64,000 bases of DNA from Cruorifilaria tuberocauda (Eukaryota > Nematoda > Chromadorea > Rhabditida > Onchocercidae). The notes beneath the pieces were generated by a model, which worked only from the letters and a program-made list of their open reading frames with translations, was not told the origin of the DNA and did no database searches. Numbering within the stretch: position 1 is the first letter of the stretch; each line of letters opens with the position of its first letter. Positions 25,801 through 38,946 of this stretch are shown here, in pieces. The position numbers were made by a program, and so were the translations under genes. The DNA lies in contig JABVXU010000219.1 in NCBI GenBank assembly GCA_013365365.1, positions 24,792 to 88,791 on the forward strand. The letters run 5' to 3'.

Positions 25801-28800
25801 CAAGCACTTGCTTACGATCTTAAAGTATCCATTTTTCATTGTTTTTGTTTTATCTCTCTAATTTTTAAAAGTATGAATTGTAGTTTTTGGAAATAAAAAT
25901 GTGGGTGAAGAAATAGTGATAAGTGATAAGTGATAAGCGAATGGTTAAATTTTGTTATCTTTGAAATAAAACGAGTGAAATTTTAAATGTTTTATAAAAG
26001 AAAATACTAAATACTAAATTCAGTTTGCTTTAAAAATTCACATTAATTTGATTAATTGGAAGTAAAATTTTAAATTGCACATTTTCAGGCTTCTAATTAG
26101 TTGATTAATTGATTTCTTGTAAAATGACCTGAAATGATTGATTTGCTTAAAGGGTTTCCTGAATAGCTTGGATAGAGTGCATTATTTCGTTGATCATATG
26201 GCTTTCGCGATGAAATTACCTGGACCATCGTTTCGCTGTGAATTCAACGATGATGGTATCCTATTACTGCATTATTACTCGTCACGTACCGGATTTCCAG
26301 GAATTGTCAAAGGTAACGCCAAATTTGAATAAACGTCATTTACGTGTATGCCAATATTCCCATATTTCAATCGATTACGTTTACTATTTTTAGAATGAAA
26401 ATTGAATTCCATCCAATTCCGCTTACTTGAAAGATTTTTCACATTTCGGTTAAACGTAATTTACGTGTATGCCAATATACTCATATTTCAATCGATTACG
26501 TTCACTATTTTTAGAATGAAAATTGAATTCCATCCAATTCCGCTTACTTGAAAGATTTTTCACATTTCAGTTAAACGTAATTTACGTGTTATAACTTTCA
26601 ACAAAATATTCCTTCTGCATTCTCAGGAATGCGGAAAATTCCCTTTCCGTTTTTCTTTTACTTTGCATTTAGAATATTTTGCAGAAAAGTATTATTGGTG
26701 GATAAAACTTTTTACTTGACGAATTGATATGATGATATGCACTGATAATATAATGATAAAAAGAGTAATTAAACGATGAATTATGAATTTGAAAAGTTTT
26801 ATGAATTTGGAAGTAATAAAATCTTTAGTTGAATTTTTTTTTAATCTGGCAATTATTACAAATATTTCAAATCATCAATACTTGAAAACTTTACTTTATC
26901 ATTAATACAAGTGCTATCACTACTTTATTACTCTACTTTAGTATCATCATTACTTTAATACTTTATCATCAATACTTTAGATTATCAGCACTTTAAGGTA
27001 TTGTTTGCGAAGTATCAAGAATAATATTTGGAATTGAAATTGGAATGACAATTGAAAGTCGTCTTCGAGAGCATATTAGCTCAATCAGCAAAGAACACAT
27101 CATATTTTCAATCATTCAGGTTTTCTCAATCGTTTTTCAGTTTTTCCTTTTTTTTTTATTATTGCATTAAAATAAGTGTAAAATGAATTTTAGAAATTGT
27201 AAATGAGAGATTATTTTGCTGAAAATTCATGAAATACTTAAATATAAACTTTTTTAGGAATTTAAAATCCGATATGAATTTTGATGTCACTTAAATATAA
27301 AATATAATAAAGTAAAATTTATCACTTCTAATTAAAGGTAAAATTTATTTCAGAAAGGTGATGTTAAACGAAGTTTGAATTGCATGAATCGTTCATTGCC
27401 CAACTTTTTACAGAATGTAAAGCCAAATGTGAATTTTGCTATCATTTTAATGAAATTTAATTTAATAAAAAAAATCATTTATATCTATTATCATTTGTAT
27501 TAATTATCCTTTATATCAGTTATCGCTTATATCATTTTTATCAGTTATCATTTTTATCAATTATCATTTATATCAATTATTGAAATAATCTAAAAATGAA
27601 AATTAAGGAAGAATGTGGTTTATCACTAAATGAATTTGCAATGATTTTTCCATATCATATTTGTTTTAATCGAGAATTTCGAATATTACATCATGGTATG
27701 CTTTTCAAAAGTTTTTAAATTCCACTGATACTAATTCTTCCATTGATAATCATTCGTAATTAAATATTATATGAAATTTTTCTAAATAAAAATTTCTTCT
27801 TGCTACTATTTTCAGGTATTCTTATTAAAAAATATGTACAGGTAAAATGTGGTGTAACTTTACTTACTGATATTGCACAATTAATCTATCCAAATGTAAG
27901 TTAAAGTTTTAATAGACTTTAGGTATTTTTATCAAAAAAACATGCATAGGTAAAAGATAATGTAACTTTACTTACTGATATTGCACAATTAATTTATCCA
28001 AATGTAGGTGAAATTAAGTAAGTGAAATTTTCAACAGGCAAAAAAAATCTTCAAACATTTTAATTCATAAAAAAAAACAATTATTTTCGGTACATTAGTA
28101 GGTGATATACGATAACATAATTATTATTACGTAATTAATAATTAATTAATACAGAATTACCTAACGATTAACGTAATGAAATAATTAAGAGATTATATTT
28201 CAGGTACCATTTATTTATGAATCCTTATTAGCTTTTCCAAACAGTATATTCGTGTTAACATTGAATGGTACCACTGATAATGATAATGAAATTTGCCCAA
28301 AAACAATCGTACTAAAAGGTTTTTTAATTTTTGGAAATAGATTTAAAGAAAAAAATTAATCACTTAATTAAAGAAGAATTAATCATCTGACTTAATTGTC
28401 TAGGAAAAAAAACAAAAGAATTGAAATGATTATGATCAATTAAAGCTAAACCTTAAATTAAATTAAATTGAAGTTTAAACTAAATTAAGGCTTAAATTGA
28501 ATAAATTAAATAATAGGCTCAATTACAATGCTATCAAATGGAAATTTTATTTATATGTGCTCATTGGATGTATCCGAGATTATCCATCTTAATCAGCGGG
28601 GATTGTATATCAGTGATATGCAACTTTATGATGCAACTCGATATATTGTTATGATTAATCAATTAAGGCTTTATCAAAATGAAGAAACGTTTGTTTACTT
28701 TATATTATTATCAATATTATCAGTAATTTTTATCACTATTATCAGTTATTATTGTTTAATTATTATCAATAATTTTATATTTTATCTTATTGGTGATAAT

Positions 28801-31800
28801 TTTGCTATATCTTTTTATTTGCACTTAGATAAATTTCAAATTTTACTGGTAATGAAACAGCTTAACTTAGCTCAAATATTTCCATTTTGTAAGCTTCGAT
28901 CAGCTAAAGTTAAAATGATAAATAAAATGATAGAATTGATAAGATGAAAAGACGAGGTTAAAATGATGAATTGATAAAATGAATTGAAATGAGAAAAATA
29001 TGATAAAAAGAATTAAAATAATTTTCTGATTATCAGTTTATCGATTTTATTGATTAGCTTTTATCAATCAGTTTGCTTTCGTATTATATGCACCAATTTA
29101 GAATTCATAATAACTGATAAGCAATGATATAATATCAAAATAAATATCAAAAACATTTAGAAAACTGTTGATTAGCAAATTATGAAATGAATTAGAGGAA
29201 ATTGCAAGATATCAACAATTAATTGATAATGCATTTTCATAAATTTCATAGTGATCTTTCAGGTTCAAAGTTCAAAGTTGCGAAATAAGAATCAAAATGA
29301 TGATATTTGCAATAGTTCGAAATAGAATTACAAAACATTTCCCTATGCTTATTCTTACTTATTCTTGCTAACTTACTCTAATAATACAATTTGATTAATC
29401 AATACTATACTTAGTCCAATTGATAACTTCAATTTTACAAATATTCCTACTATATCCTTCTTTATAATAACTTTTATATCAGCAACCATTATATTATTTG
29501 AGTGATAGGAGAAAAGATTGTGGCAGTCTTTAATATGCTTGAAAAAAAGTATTCACTGATATTTTTCGTGATAAATCTAAAAAGATAACTGATAAGCGAT
29601 ACGCTGATATTTTTACTGTTTATGAAGTGATAAGTGATTGGATGATACTTTTACTCTTTATGAACTGATAAGCGATTGGATGATACTTTTACTGTTTATG
29701 AAGTGATAAGTGATTGGATGATACTTTCACTGTTTATGAAGTGATAAGTGATTGGATGATACTTTTACTGTTTATGAAGTGATAAGTGATTGGATGATAC
29801 TTTTACTCTTTATGAACTGATAAGTGATCCGCTGATATTTTTACTGTTTATGAAGTGATAAGTGATTTTTGCAGTGAGAAGCTGGAAGAGGAAAAAAATA
29901 ATTTGGAACAATTAACCAAAGAATTAGCAATCAAAAAGAATAAATCAGAAAATCTTCTCTATGAATTATTACCACCACTTGCTGCCAGAATTCTTCGTAC
30001 CGGCCAAACATATCAAGCATGTAAAAGTTATCCTCATATTTTTAATAATTAATCTCACTTAAGTTATTCTTTACTTTGATAAATTTCATTAGCAATTATT
30101 CAAGTTCAAAGTTCAAATTTGAAATAAGAATAAAAAAGCGGAAATGAACAACCCCCTAATAAATGCAAAATAGCATAATAGAAAAAAGAAGTATTAAGCA
30201 TGATATTATGCTTAATGAGATAATAAGCAATTAATAATCTTAGCTATTAATTCGATATTTTGTACTATTGATTACCTCTAATCTTCTCATTTCTCAGCTA
30301 ACCAATTAGATTGAACCAATTAGATTAAAATCAATACTTGTAAACAAGTAATCAGTTATATCTACTTTTTTTGCTAATAAGTTACTTTTAATTAGAAAGT
30401 TAATAAGTTACCGACAATCATACAAAATACCGAATCAATACTATAATATAAGTCACTTTTAATTAAAAAGTTAATGAGCAGTTAATAAGTTACCTATAAT
30501 CCTAGAAAATACCGAATTAATACTATAATATCTAATTCTTCTACTCTAATTTGAATTGGTTCAATTAATCTTTATACTGTTTTCTTTATTTATTCAGATT
30601 TGTTAAAAACTTTTCTCCTGTCAAAAAATTTTTGTTTGAATATTTTTTTTATTTTATTATAATTTTATTTATTTCTTATAATTAATACTTATTTTGGTTG
30701 TTAAAAATTCAAATTTTAGAATGTTAATGAAGTGATAAGAATAGAAAGATTGATTTATTGAGATTAATTAAGTAAATTAATTTCAGGTGAACATTCAGAA
30801 GCAACCCTCCTCTTTTCTGATATTGTAACATTTACAAAAATTTGCTCTGGATGTGTACCGTACGATGTTTTTAATATGTTAAATGATTTATATGGCAAAT
30901 TTGATCGTGTTGCTAAAATTGTAAGCTTTCTTTTTTTCAAATCTTTACTTATTTGTTGATGGTTTATTTATTTATTTATTTACTTGTATACAATTTGCCT
31001 ATCTATTTATTTATTTATTCGCTTACGGTTTATTTATTTATTTGTTTGCCATGGTTTGTTTATTTATTCATTTATTTGTACCATTCGTTAAATTTGGATA
31101 TTGAAGTAATTTTCAAAACTTGCAACTTTTTATTCATTTACTTTTTAAAAGGTTTTTTTTTTTGTAACTTTGCAATTTACAATTAATTTTTAAAAATCTT
31201 TAATGTAAAATTAACCTTATTTTTCAGTTTATGCATATCATTTGTTCAATAAGTTATTTTAATTTCATTTCAGAATGATGTTTATAAAGTTGAAACTATC
31301 GGTGATGCTTACGTGGTCTCAAGTGGTGTTCCAACTCAATGCATCGATCATTCCGAGCGTATTTTAAATATGGCAATTGGTATGCAAATGGAAGTAAAAT
31401 CGGTAAAACGTCCCGGAACTGATATACCACTTGAGATTCGTATTGGTGTTCATACTGGACCGGTATTTGCCGGAATAGTAGGACTTAAAATGCCTCGGTT
31501 GGTAATTTTTCAAAAAAATGCAATACTATTTTACTTATCTTACGGGATAATTAATTAGATGTAAAATTACAATGAAATTTTTAAAGTATTGAATACCGGA
31601 AAATCTTTTTCACATCGGTATCTTTCAGGTATTGCTTATTTGGTAAAACGGTTTTAGTAACTCGTGAATTAGAATCAAACTGTATACCAAGACGAATTCA
31701 TGTTAGCGAAACAGCTAAAAAGCATGTCTTCATTAGAATTTAATTTTAATTATTGTATATTTTTTTTTGAAGCTTAAATTGCATATAATTTCATTAATGA

Positions 31801-32238
31801 CCTATTTGCTATGCTAATTTAATTTAGTAAATTTAATAATTTAGCTATATTTCCAGTTCGGCATTACAAACAAATAATTTGTTTGAGTTTGTTGATAGAG
31901 GAATTGTTGAAACTGAAGATATTGGTCAAATGCGCACTTATTTCTTGGAAAAAAATGGTCGTAAAACTGTTTGGGAAATTTGCGCTTATACTAAACGTTT
32001 GTTTCAATCGATCTTTGCATTAAATCATAGTAAAAAAAAATAAAATCATACCTTATCTCATCTTTCATTGAATCTAATCAATATAATTCCAGAACCAGGA
32101 CAATCTACTGATGGATATTTTGAATTGTACGAAGTAGAAGAGATTTCATTTAAGAGAGAAACTCCATGTAAAGTATGCTTAAAAGATGTATTTGTCTGTA
32201 GCAAGAACAAAAAGTATGATTTTAGTATGAAAGTATGA
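22818..32238 (+). CDS. Atypical soluble guanylate cyclase subunit (GCY-35/36 type)
   Basis: Haem-binding guanylate cyclase; related C. elegans proteins sense O2 or NO. Exons: 22818-22891, 24571-24671, 25718-25824, 26153-26312, 26998-27119, 27608-27695, 27816-27895, 28204-28318, 28517-28688, 29875-30020, 30787-30920, 31274-31497, 31629-31721, 31857-32029, 32093-32238. With an upstream Met this is about 645 residues. H-NOX domain: GYFHECFREMVTEKYG, MKTGWDEFLQALA, VHYFVDHM (candidate haem His) and YYSSR (YxSxR haem-propionate motif). H-NOXA region: FPYHICFNREF and RGLYISDMQLYDATR. Then a coiled-coil linker. Cyclase domain: LLFSDIVTFTKIC and VETIGDAYVVSSG (metal Asp residues, guanine-selecting Glu) and PRYCLFGK (guanine-selecting Cys). 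The usual catalytic Asn and Arg are replaced (TVLVTRELES). An alternative 3' exon after 32171 cannot be excluded. Confidence 0.88.
23911..24546. repeat. 26-bp minisatellite in cyclase intron 1
   Basis: About 24 head-to-tail copies of a unit close to tgtttcttactgtatacttc + taccta. Some copies are 24 bp because tg is missing. Variation is confined to a few positions (tgtaca/tgtata, cctg/ccta, ttctac/tttacc). The array ends 25 bp before exon 2 of the cyclase. It leaves all three forward frames open for about 200 codons. Confidence 0.95.
26331..26590. repeat. 121-bp tandem duplication in cyclase intron 4
   Basis: The block starting aaacgtcatttacgtgtatg at 26331 repeats nearly exactly at 26452. 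A third partial copy starts at 26573. Confidence 0.9.
27923..28003 (+). pseudogene. Decayed duplicate of cyclase exon 7
   Basis: This 81-bp block copies exon 7 of the cyclase (27816-27895), including its acceptor (ttag) and the 3' half with actttacttactgatattg. In the cyclase frame the copy carries an in-frame TAG after ten codons and other changes, so it cannot replace the working exon. It lies 27 bp downstream of exon 7, in intron 7. Confidence 0.85.
29575..29870. repeat. 38-bp tandem repeat abutting cyclase exon 10
   Basis: About seven copies of a unit with ttttactgtttatgaagtga then taagtgattggatgatac. The last copy runs into the acceptor of exon 10 (tgattttt gcag). The unit holds a GATAAGTGAT core that recurs throughout this gene's introns. 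Confidence 0.9.
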
Positions 32239-33847
32239 TTTAGTATGATAGTATGAAAGTTAAAAAGTATTAAAGTATGATTTAGTATGATTTTAAAAGT
32301 ATTTGTTATAGTAAAAACAAAAATGCAAGCCTTATATTAAGTCAAATGATAATTTATTCCTTATCAACTGAATAAATGCGAGAATATCAAGTGATAATTT
32401 AATTGTCAGTAAAGATCTTGCGTGAAATCATTCCAGATAACGATCATGAAAACGGAAAAGGAAAAAATGGAGCAGAAACTTTCTCAATTATCTTCCGCAT
32501 TTCGATCAGTTACGACGGTTAACTTTCACAGATCTAACATGTGTACGATCATTTGACATCATGGATAGTTTTCCAAGTTGGATTACATAGAGATTAAGCA
32601 TGATTCAGATTTCAGAACTCTGAAAAGATCAAAGAGATGACAATGAAATTTTTTTTTGATCAAATACCATTGTCCTATCTTTATATGATACTAAAACTAC
32701 GATATATCGATTTCGCTTAACTTATCGTTTTAAGCTCTGATCCTTGTAAACTGTTGATCATATATATCATTATATATTGACAACCTATCGCACCTTAACA
32801 ATTAAAATCAAAAGTTGGAAAAAATCTTTCCTAGAATGATAACGATTTATCAGTTATTCATTACTCTCCAATACCTTACACAAGATCTTTTGCAAAAATA
32901 AGTCACACTAGACTGTAATCGGTATTTCTGAAGGAAAAATTTTTTTAGTTAAAATTCTTATCAAAGGAAATTTCGTTAAATACGTATCGGTAATAATATA
33001 AATTTTATTAGATCAAAATGCAAAAAATATATGGCTACCAGTTAAAAAAATTTGTTCCTGATCATGACAATACCAAAATATATATATATATATATATGTA
33101 TACATATATATCAAAATTTTGAAAATGGAGAACTTGGATCAAAATCATAATGAATTTAAAAAGACAAATATAATTCGGAAAGTAATCAATCTAAAAGAAT
33201 TTTAATATTTACAAAACCAAAACCGAATTTTAAAGCAGTTCCATTCAAAAGATTTTTAATAATTGTTTTTTTGGATTTATAAATTATAATTCATAAATTA
33301 AGCACACGATACAAGAAATGAAGAAATGATAAATATAAGAGCATAAATATTACAAAAATAATGCACAATAGGACATTTTTATGACATAATTAGATAAATG
33401 CATAACAATATTTGACAAATGCTTTCTCTTTTGAAATAATTTTTAAAATCTCTAAATCATATTTTATAAGTAAAATCATTGGAAATGGTGAAAAAATTTG
33501 TAACTGAAAAGTAAAAATAAAATAACCGTTGCGGACTAACAAATGCAATCCATAAAAATATCACTCTAAGAGTAGTACCACGTATCAAAAATTTTGATAA
33601 AATGTAAAAAATTTTCGAAAAATATGAATAATGGATATTTATAACTATGTCCCAAACAATTCAGCACTGAATTTTCTCGCTGCCATTAAGGAAACTTTAG
33701 AATTTACACATTCCTAGAAAAGTGTTTTTAGGAATTCATAGTTATGATAGTTTCTAATAAAAAATTTTCCTTTTCAATTCGTAACATTTCAATTTTCCAA
33801 TTAAAAACAAAAAAAAAGATTGTAGGACCTCCATGAACTAGAATGTT
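32239..33847. other. Intergenic between convergent genes
   Basis: Contains the 3' flanks of the cyclase (+) and the BFR1-like gene (-). A TA microsatellite lies at about 33076-33112. At 32410-32523 there is an open stretch after an acceptor (ttgtcag) that could act as an alternative last cyclase exon, joined to a donor at 32168. Otherwise AT-rich with nothing recognised. Confidence 0.5.
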
Positions 33848-36800
33848 TTAGTGAGTAGAATTTTTACTTACAAAGCTTTCATCAGAAACTGACAATGTTT
33901 CTATTGGCAATTCCTGTTTTTGGCTACAAGTACCTATTGCAGAAAACTGAGGTCTCTCTTCTACTGAAGTTAAAAGATCAAAAGAAGGACTGGAATGAAA
34001 ATTGAAGATGCTTCCGTGATCCGACGTGTCTGTTGAATCATTCCGAATTGAGTCTATCGTATGCTCACTTTCACTGAGTGTAGGTAACTGTCGATAATCA
34101 CTCTCTTCCCAAATAATAACACTGCAAATAAATTTTACTAGACATTATGCAGGTATTGGTATATATAGTTTAACTTTTCTTTTAATTATAAGATGAATTC
34201 AAATTAAACTAATTCTCCAATAATGATGACCATGATAAATAGTATCATCTATTCTGGACTAATCAACGGACCACTTAGAATTGTATTATAAAATTATAAA
34301 TGGCTTCATAAAAACTTTGTGAAATTGGTAAAATAAAAAGCCCATTTCTATAACCTACTTTGCTGTATCGGTTGATAATATAGTGATACGAAACAGCGAT
34401 ATGAACGAACAATATGAATACACTATCAAATCTTAATAGAAATTTAATAGGGTATTTATCGATTACTCTAATATCATTTATATCAAAGGAGTTTACCATG
34501 TATCAAAAGCAGAAACACTTACTTTGTCTGTTCTTGATATTGCTTTAGTAATGCGCGTACCATATTCAATGTGTGTTCAATTTCGCGATAAGTTTGAGGT
34601 ATTGGTATCTCAGTTTCTTTAAAGAAACACAACATTTGCATTGGGTGGCTTATTTTCTGCAAAAATAAATTAAATTAAATTAAACTGCAAAGGAAAATAT
34701 CCAAAATTAACTTGAAATAAAAAAAAAATGTTTTAAGTTAAAAAGCCATTAATTGTAAGGATGATAATTGATCAACTCTAACAACACTAATTAATTCTAC
34801 TTTTTGAAAAAAGTGAATCCAAATTAAACAAAAGCTGGGACTTTTCCAACTATTATGTATGGCGCAATGTATCTGACTTATTTGATCAAAACGTAGAAAA
34901 TACCCGGCATGGCTTCTTCGAAGATTTCTTGTAGCTTTTTTTCCGCAAAACATTAACAAAAGATGTTTCTTTATCCAACTCTTGCTCAGATGCGGTAGGG
35001 ATTGGCAATGAGACTTGCGTTTTTAATACGGAAAAAGATGGCGGATATTCCTCAGCTGAATCTGAAAAAATGTTCCCATACAAAACTGATATGTTTTAAA
35101 AGACAGAATTCTCCAGGACTAAAAATTTCCTAGGAGGAAGTTTAGGATGAGAATTAGAATAAGACGGAAAGAGTAAAACATCGAAGTATACGTCAAATGA
35201 AACGAAGAAAAAGTGATTGTATCGGAATAACACGAACCTTCACTCCCGTCAATTGGCATTTGTTTGCATACTTTATCTGTTATATTAGAAGCTGATGATG
35301 AATATTCTACGAACATCTGTGATTGCAATGAAGTTAGATACTCGATCAATCTTTTACATGCCATTTTCTGTTCATAAAATGGTTCCAATGTTTCTTCGTT
35401 CACAAAATCACTAACTAAATTGTGAGAGATATGAAATAGTTGAGTTGAACTGGTACAAAATCTCTTGCAATTTCAACGAAATATGTTAAGGAAAAAAAAC
35501 GTACAACATAGATGGCGATGAGTAGACGGGTAAGTCGATGGATATGGATAATTAGAACAAATTGCGGAAGAACACTGCATGTCTTTTTTATTCTTATTTG
35601 ACCAGTTAATATAATCCGTTCGCTTCTTGTTATAACTTTCCACAAGGTTCTTTTTTTTAGCATGTAAATCACATAAACTATCCTTAAGTTGTGAGAATTC
35701 CCGTCTTTGCTGTCTAATTTGTCGATCGATATTATCAAGCTGATTTGTTATTTCACGAATTGATTTGAGCACATTCTAAAATGTTTTCTTCTCATTATTA
35801 TTTTATAAAAATTCGATAGCAAATATGAAATAAATCTTGTTAATGTATAATTGCTTGCGAAACTAAAAAAATGAAATGAAAATAGAGGCATGGAAAAAGT
35901 CAAGAGAGAGGGAAGCATTTTTCTGAATTAGCTCCACAAACTGTTAAATCAATATATAATCAAAATTCACTGAGAATCCACAACATTAAGTAATAAACTA
36001 ATCTATGTACACCTTCCTCTTCCTGTTGTAACTATCCACTGACTCCAATTGTTTTTCATCGAAAGAGAAAGTCGCCTGAAGGGCTGAGAAGCATAATAAA
36101 CTTCACAATGTTAAGAGTTAGTGAAAGTTCCGATAAAGAGATGGAATGTGTATTAGCAACATACACTACGCCGTTCATTGATTCCGCATAATTGCAGCTG
36201 TATAACCCGTTTCTCGTCCATAACAGTATTATACTTCCTGAAAAACGAGTTTCGTAGTCCAATTAACAAGTATTAACAAGTAAATACTAAATCCATAAAG
36301 TGAAAAAAAGAAGCATTTTTGATGAAATTAAAATTGTAAATTGACGAATATAACATAAAATTATCGACTATATGTCAACAGGATAATTAGTTAGACATCG
36401 AGATCTCATGTCATGGATGATCTTCCATAGTTCCTATATTTGTAATTTGGTTTACAAATGATGTACCTAGTGCTATCGCGCTATTATAATTTATAATTTA
36501 ATATTATAATTTTTTTTTCCGCATTGGTAATAGTAATACTCCAGTATTCATTTTATCCTCCTATATCTATTTATCGTTGCTAATTTGATATTCATAAGTC
36601 GAAGATTTACATTACTGAAATGCTTTATATTTGTTGAATGACAAATTTCCGTTTTCCACAAAAGTCCACCCGATTATTTCTTTCTTAAACTTCCCTGAAT
36701 TTTTCTGCCAGGAAAACTCAAGACACGAGACAAACGATGTTTTTAAAAACTCTGATACAAATTGAATATCGAACCGATAGTTTTAATTTTCATTAATTTG

Positions 36801-37979
36801 GCATTAAATCAATAAAATGACCAGATAAACTTACGTTAGTTTAGCCCGGTTTCGTTTTAATTTGTCGATTTCCTTGATTAGTGCCTTCTCAGTACGACTA
36901 GAAGTGAACTTCGTTTGAGAGTATGCAGTTTCCAATTCTTCTAAACGTGTTGTTAATTTACTTTCATCCTTGTAGACCAGATCATTTTCTATATCGGATA
37001 ATAATGAATCCTGAAAATCTTTATGATTAATTACGTACAATGAAATTTCATACATAGAATTGCTTATTTTCCAGCAATGACTTATTTCTTCAAAATAGGA
37101 TTTTCCTTCGCACGAAACGATGATAACAACGTCCACCTTATTCAAAAGAAATATTAACTTTTGAAGCACAAATCTTCAAGTTTAGCTTGGTTAAGTTAAA
37201 CTTCTTCCTGCGGAGTACAACTATAATTTTGCCACTCGAAAGTTATTCGGAATTTTCATTATTAATATTAATATATCTTTGTAGGATAAATACCAAACTT
37301 TCGAGATTCAAGAAAGGAAGAGTTTCGCAAAATAAGGTAATCGCTAACTTTTTCTGCGAGCAGTTTTTTGATTTCAATAATTTCAATTTTCATTTCATCA
37401 GCCTCGAGCTTCAATTGTTCTCTTCTTTTGCGAGGTTCGTACTTACTTTGTTTTAATATATTCAAAGTCCCAACAGTACTGTTCCTTCCGATGATTATAT
37501 CAATCTACAAATAGAGGCAAACATTTTTTTAGAAATATAAAAAACGTGATCAAAAAATTACTCCGCAATCCAGTTCAAAGAGACTTTAAAATATTAAAGC
37601 AACATGAAATTAAATCTTCATAACCGGTTCACAGTTACTGAAAAGAGAGCTTAATAAGATCTATTACAATCATTCAGAATTATTGCTTTTTTGTTACTTA
37701 TGCAAAATGATCGGCAAAGTCCTCATGAAATATATTTACTGGATTGAAAGGTTACTATAAAAAACCTAAAAGAATCAGCTATAACCTGGACATTATAAAA
37801 ACCGAAATATGTAAATGGAAGAGTAAAAATATAACCTTCCCAGCGGTTTCGCTAATACTCTGATTATATTCACGTAATGCTTGTTGAAAAGCTTGTCTAT
37901 CTGGTACTGTTGGTCTTAGGCTTGTTGTCGCTGTAATAACTGTCTCTGTAATAGGACATGTTGTGTCTTTTTCTCCCAT
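33848..37979 (-). CDS. BFR1-like coiled-coil protein
   Basis: Resembles yeast Bfr1, an mRNP and polysome-associated coiled-coil protein at the ER. Nine exons from 5': 37979-37836, 37504-37349, 37010-36835, 36100-36013, 35775-35508, 35414-35238, 35061-34904, 34656-34523, 34121-33848. They total 1575 nt, 524 residues, phases closing throughout. Family signals: an N-terminal LRPTVPDRQAFQQALREYN, a basic coiled coil (KYEPRKRREQLKLEADEMK), then VYKDESKLTTRLEELETAY followed by SRTEKALIKEIDKLKRNR, the conserved Bfr1 centre. A second coiled coil (LKSIREITNQLDNIDRQIR) precedes EPFYEQKMACKRLIEYLTSL, the Bfr1 E-I-x-x-C-x-x-LI-x-YL element. The roughly 150-residue Ser-rich C-terminus is unlike yeast Bfr1. 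The start follows no clear upstream in-frame Met. The exon 2 donor and exon 4 acceptor are inferred from phase. Confidence 0.68.
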
Positions 37980-38360
37980 ATACAATCACTATCGATAGTG
38001 AAGGATTCTGAAACAAATTGACAACATTTTACAATTTCATACATATAAACAATAAAATAAGTGTCGTAGAGGATAAATAAAAAACTTAATATGCCAACTC
38101 TAAAATAAATCTAAAACAAACATTAGTAGTCCAAAATTTAATGCAAGATAAACATTATCTACACCAAATTAATATAAATATATTAATGAGGATAGATAAA
38201 TCAAGTTTGTTAATCAATAAACAAATAAATGTCATATTTACATTTGAAAAAATCTGAGTATATCTTGAGAGTTCAAGAAAATGAATGTATAGAGAGAACA
38301 TTAATAGTTAGAATGTGAAATATTCATTGAAGTAAGCATATCATCTGGGAATTTTTTTAA

Positions 38361-38690
38361 ACCATCATTGCCTTGGAATTGAAGAGTTTACCTGGGAAAC
38401 CGGAAAGATCGGAAAGAGATATTCAGTTATAGCATGATTTAGATCATATATCCTCTTCATACAAGAATAATATGAAAAGGTGATACTTGAATATGAGTTG
38501 AAAAAGATATGGAGAATTATGCTCTTAAACCTTGCGGGAAACAGAAAGTATATTTATTCGGCAATCTGTCTAAACCATCACGTAGCCTTGGAATTGAAGA
38601 GTTTACCCGGAAAACCATGATTTAGATCATATATCCTCGTCATACAAGAATAATATGAAAAGGTGAATACTTGAACATAAGAGAAGAGAG
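38361..38690. repeat. Direct repeat pair, about 120-140 bp
   Basis: A block with ccttggaattgaagagttta and, further on, catgatttagatcatatatc plus tacaagaataatatgaaaag occurs at about 38361-38500 and again at 38571-38680. The first copy carries a short insert between the two conserved parts. Confidence 0.85.
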
Positions 38691-38888
38691 AAGAGAGATA
38701 TGGAGAATTAATTATGCCCTTACACTTTATAAGGAAATAGCATTTCCTTTTCAGACACACACATATATTATAAACTAAACTACTCATACTTGAACAAACA
38801 ACCGAGGAAATATAATTGAAACAAAGAAATTGAAATTTGATGACGCGTAGTAAACTATCGTCATCACTTCTCTTTCACTTAATTGAAT

Positions 38889-38946
38889 TCCTCCCTCTCT
38901 CCCTCTCTCCCTCTCTCTCTCTCCTTCTCTCTCTCTCTCTCTCCCT
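38889..38946. repeat. CT microsatellite
   Basis: Pyrimidine tract of ccctct and ct repeats. It forces open frames rich in Ser-Leu-Pro that are not genes. Confidence 0.9.
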
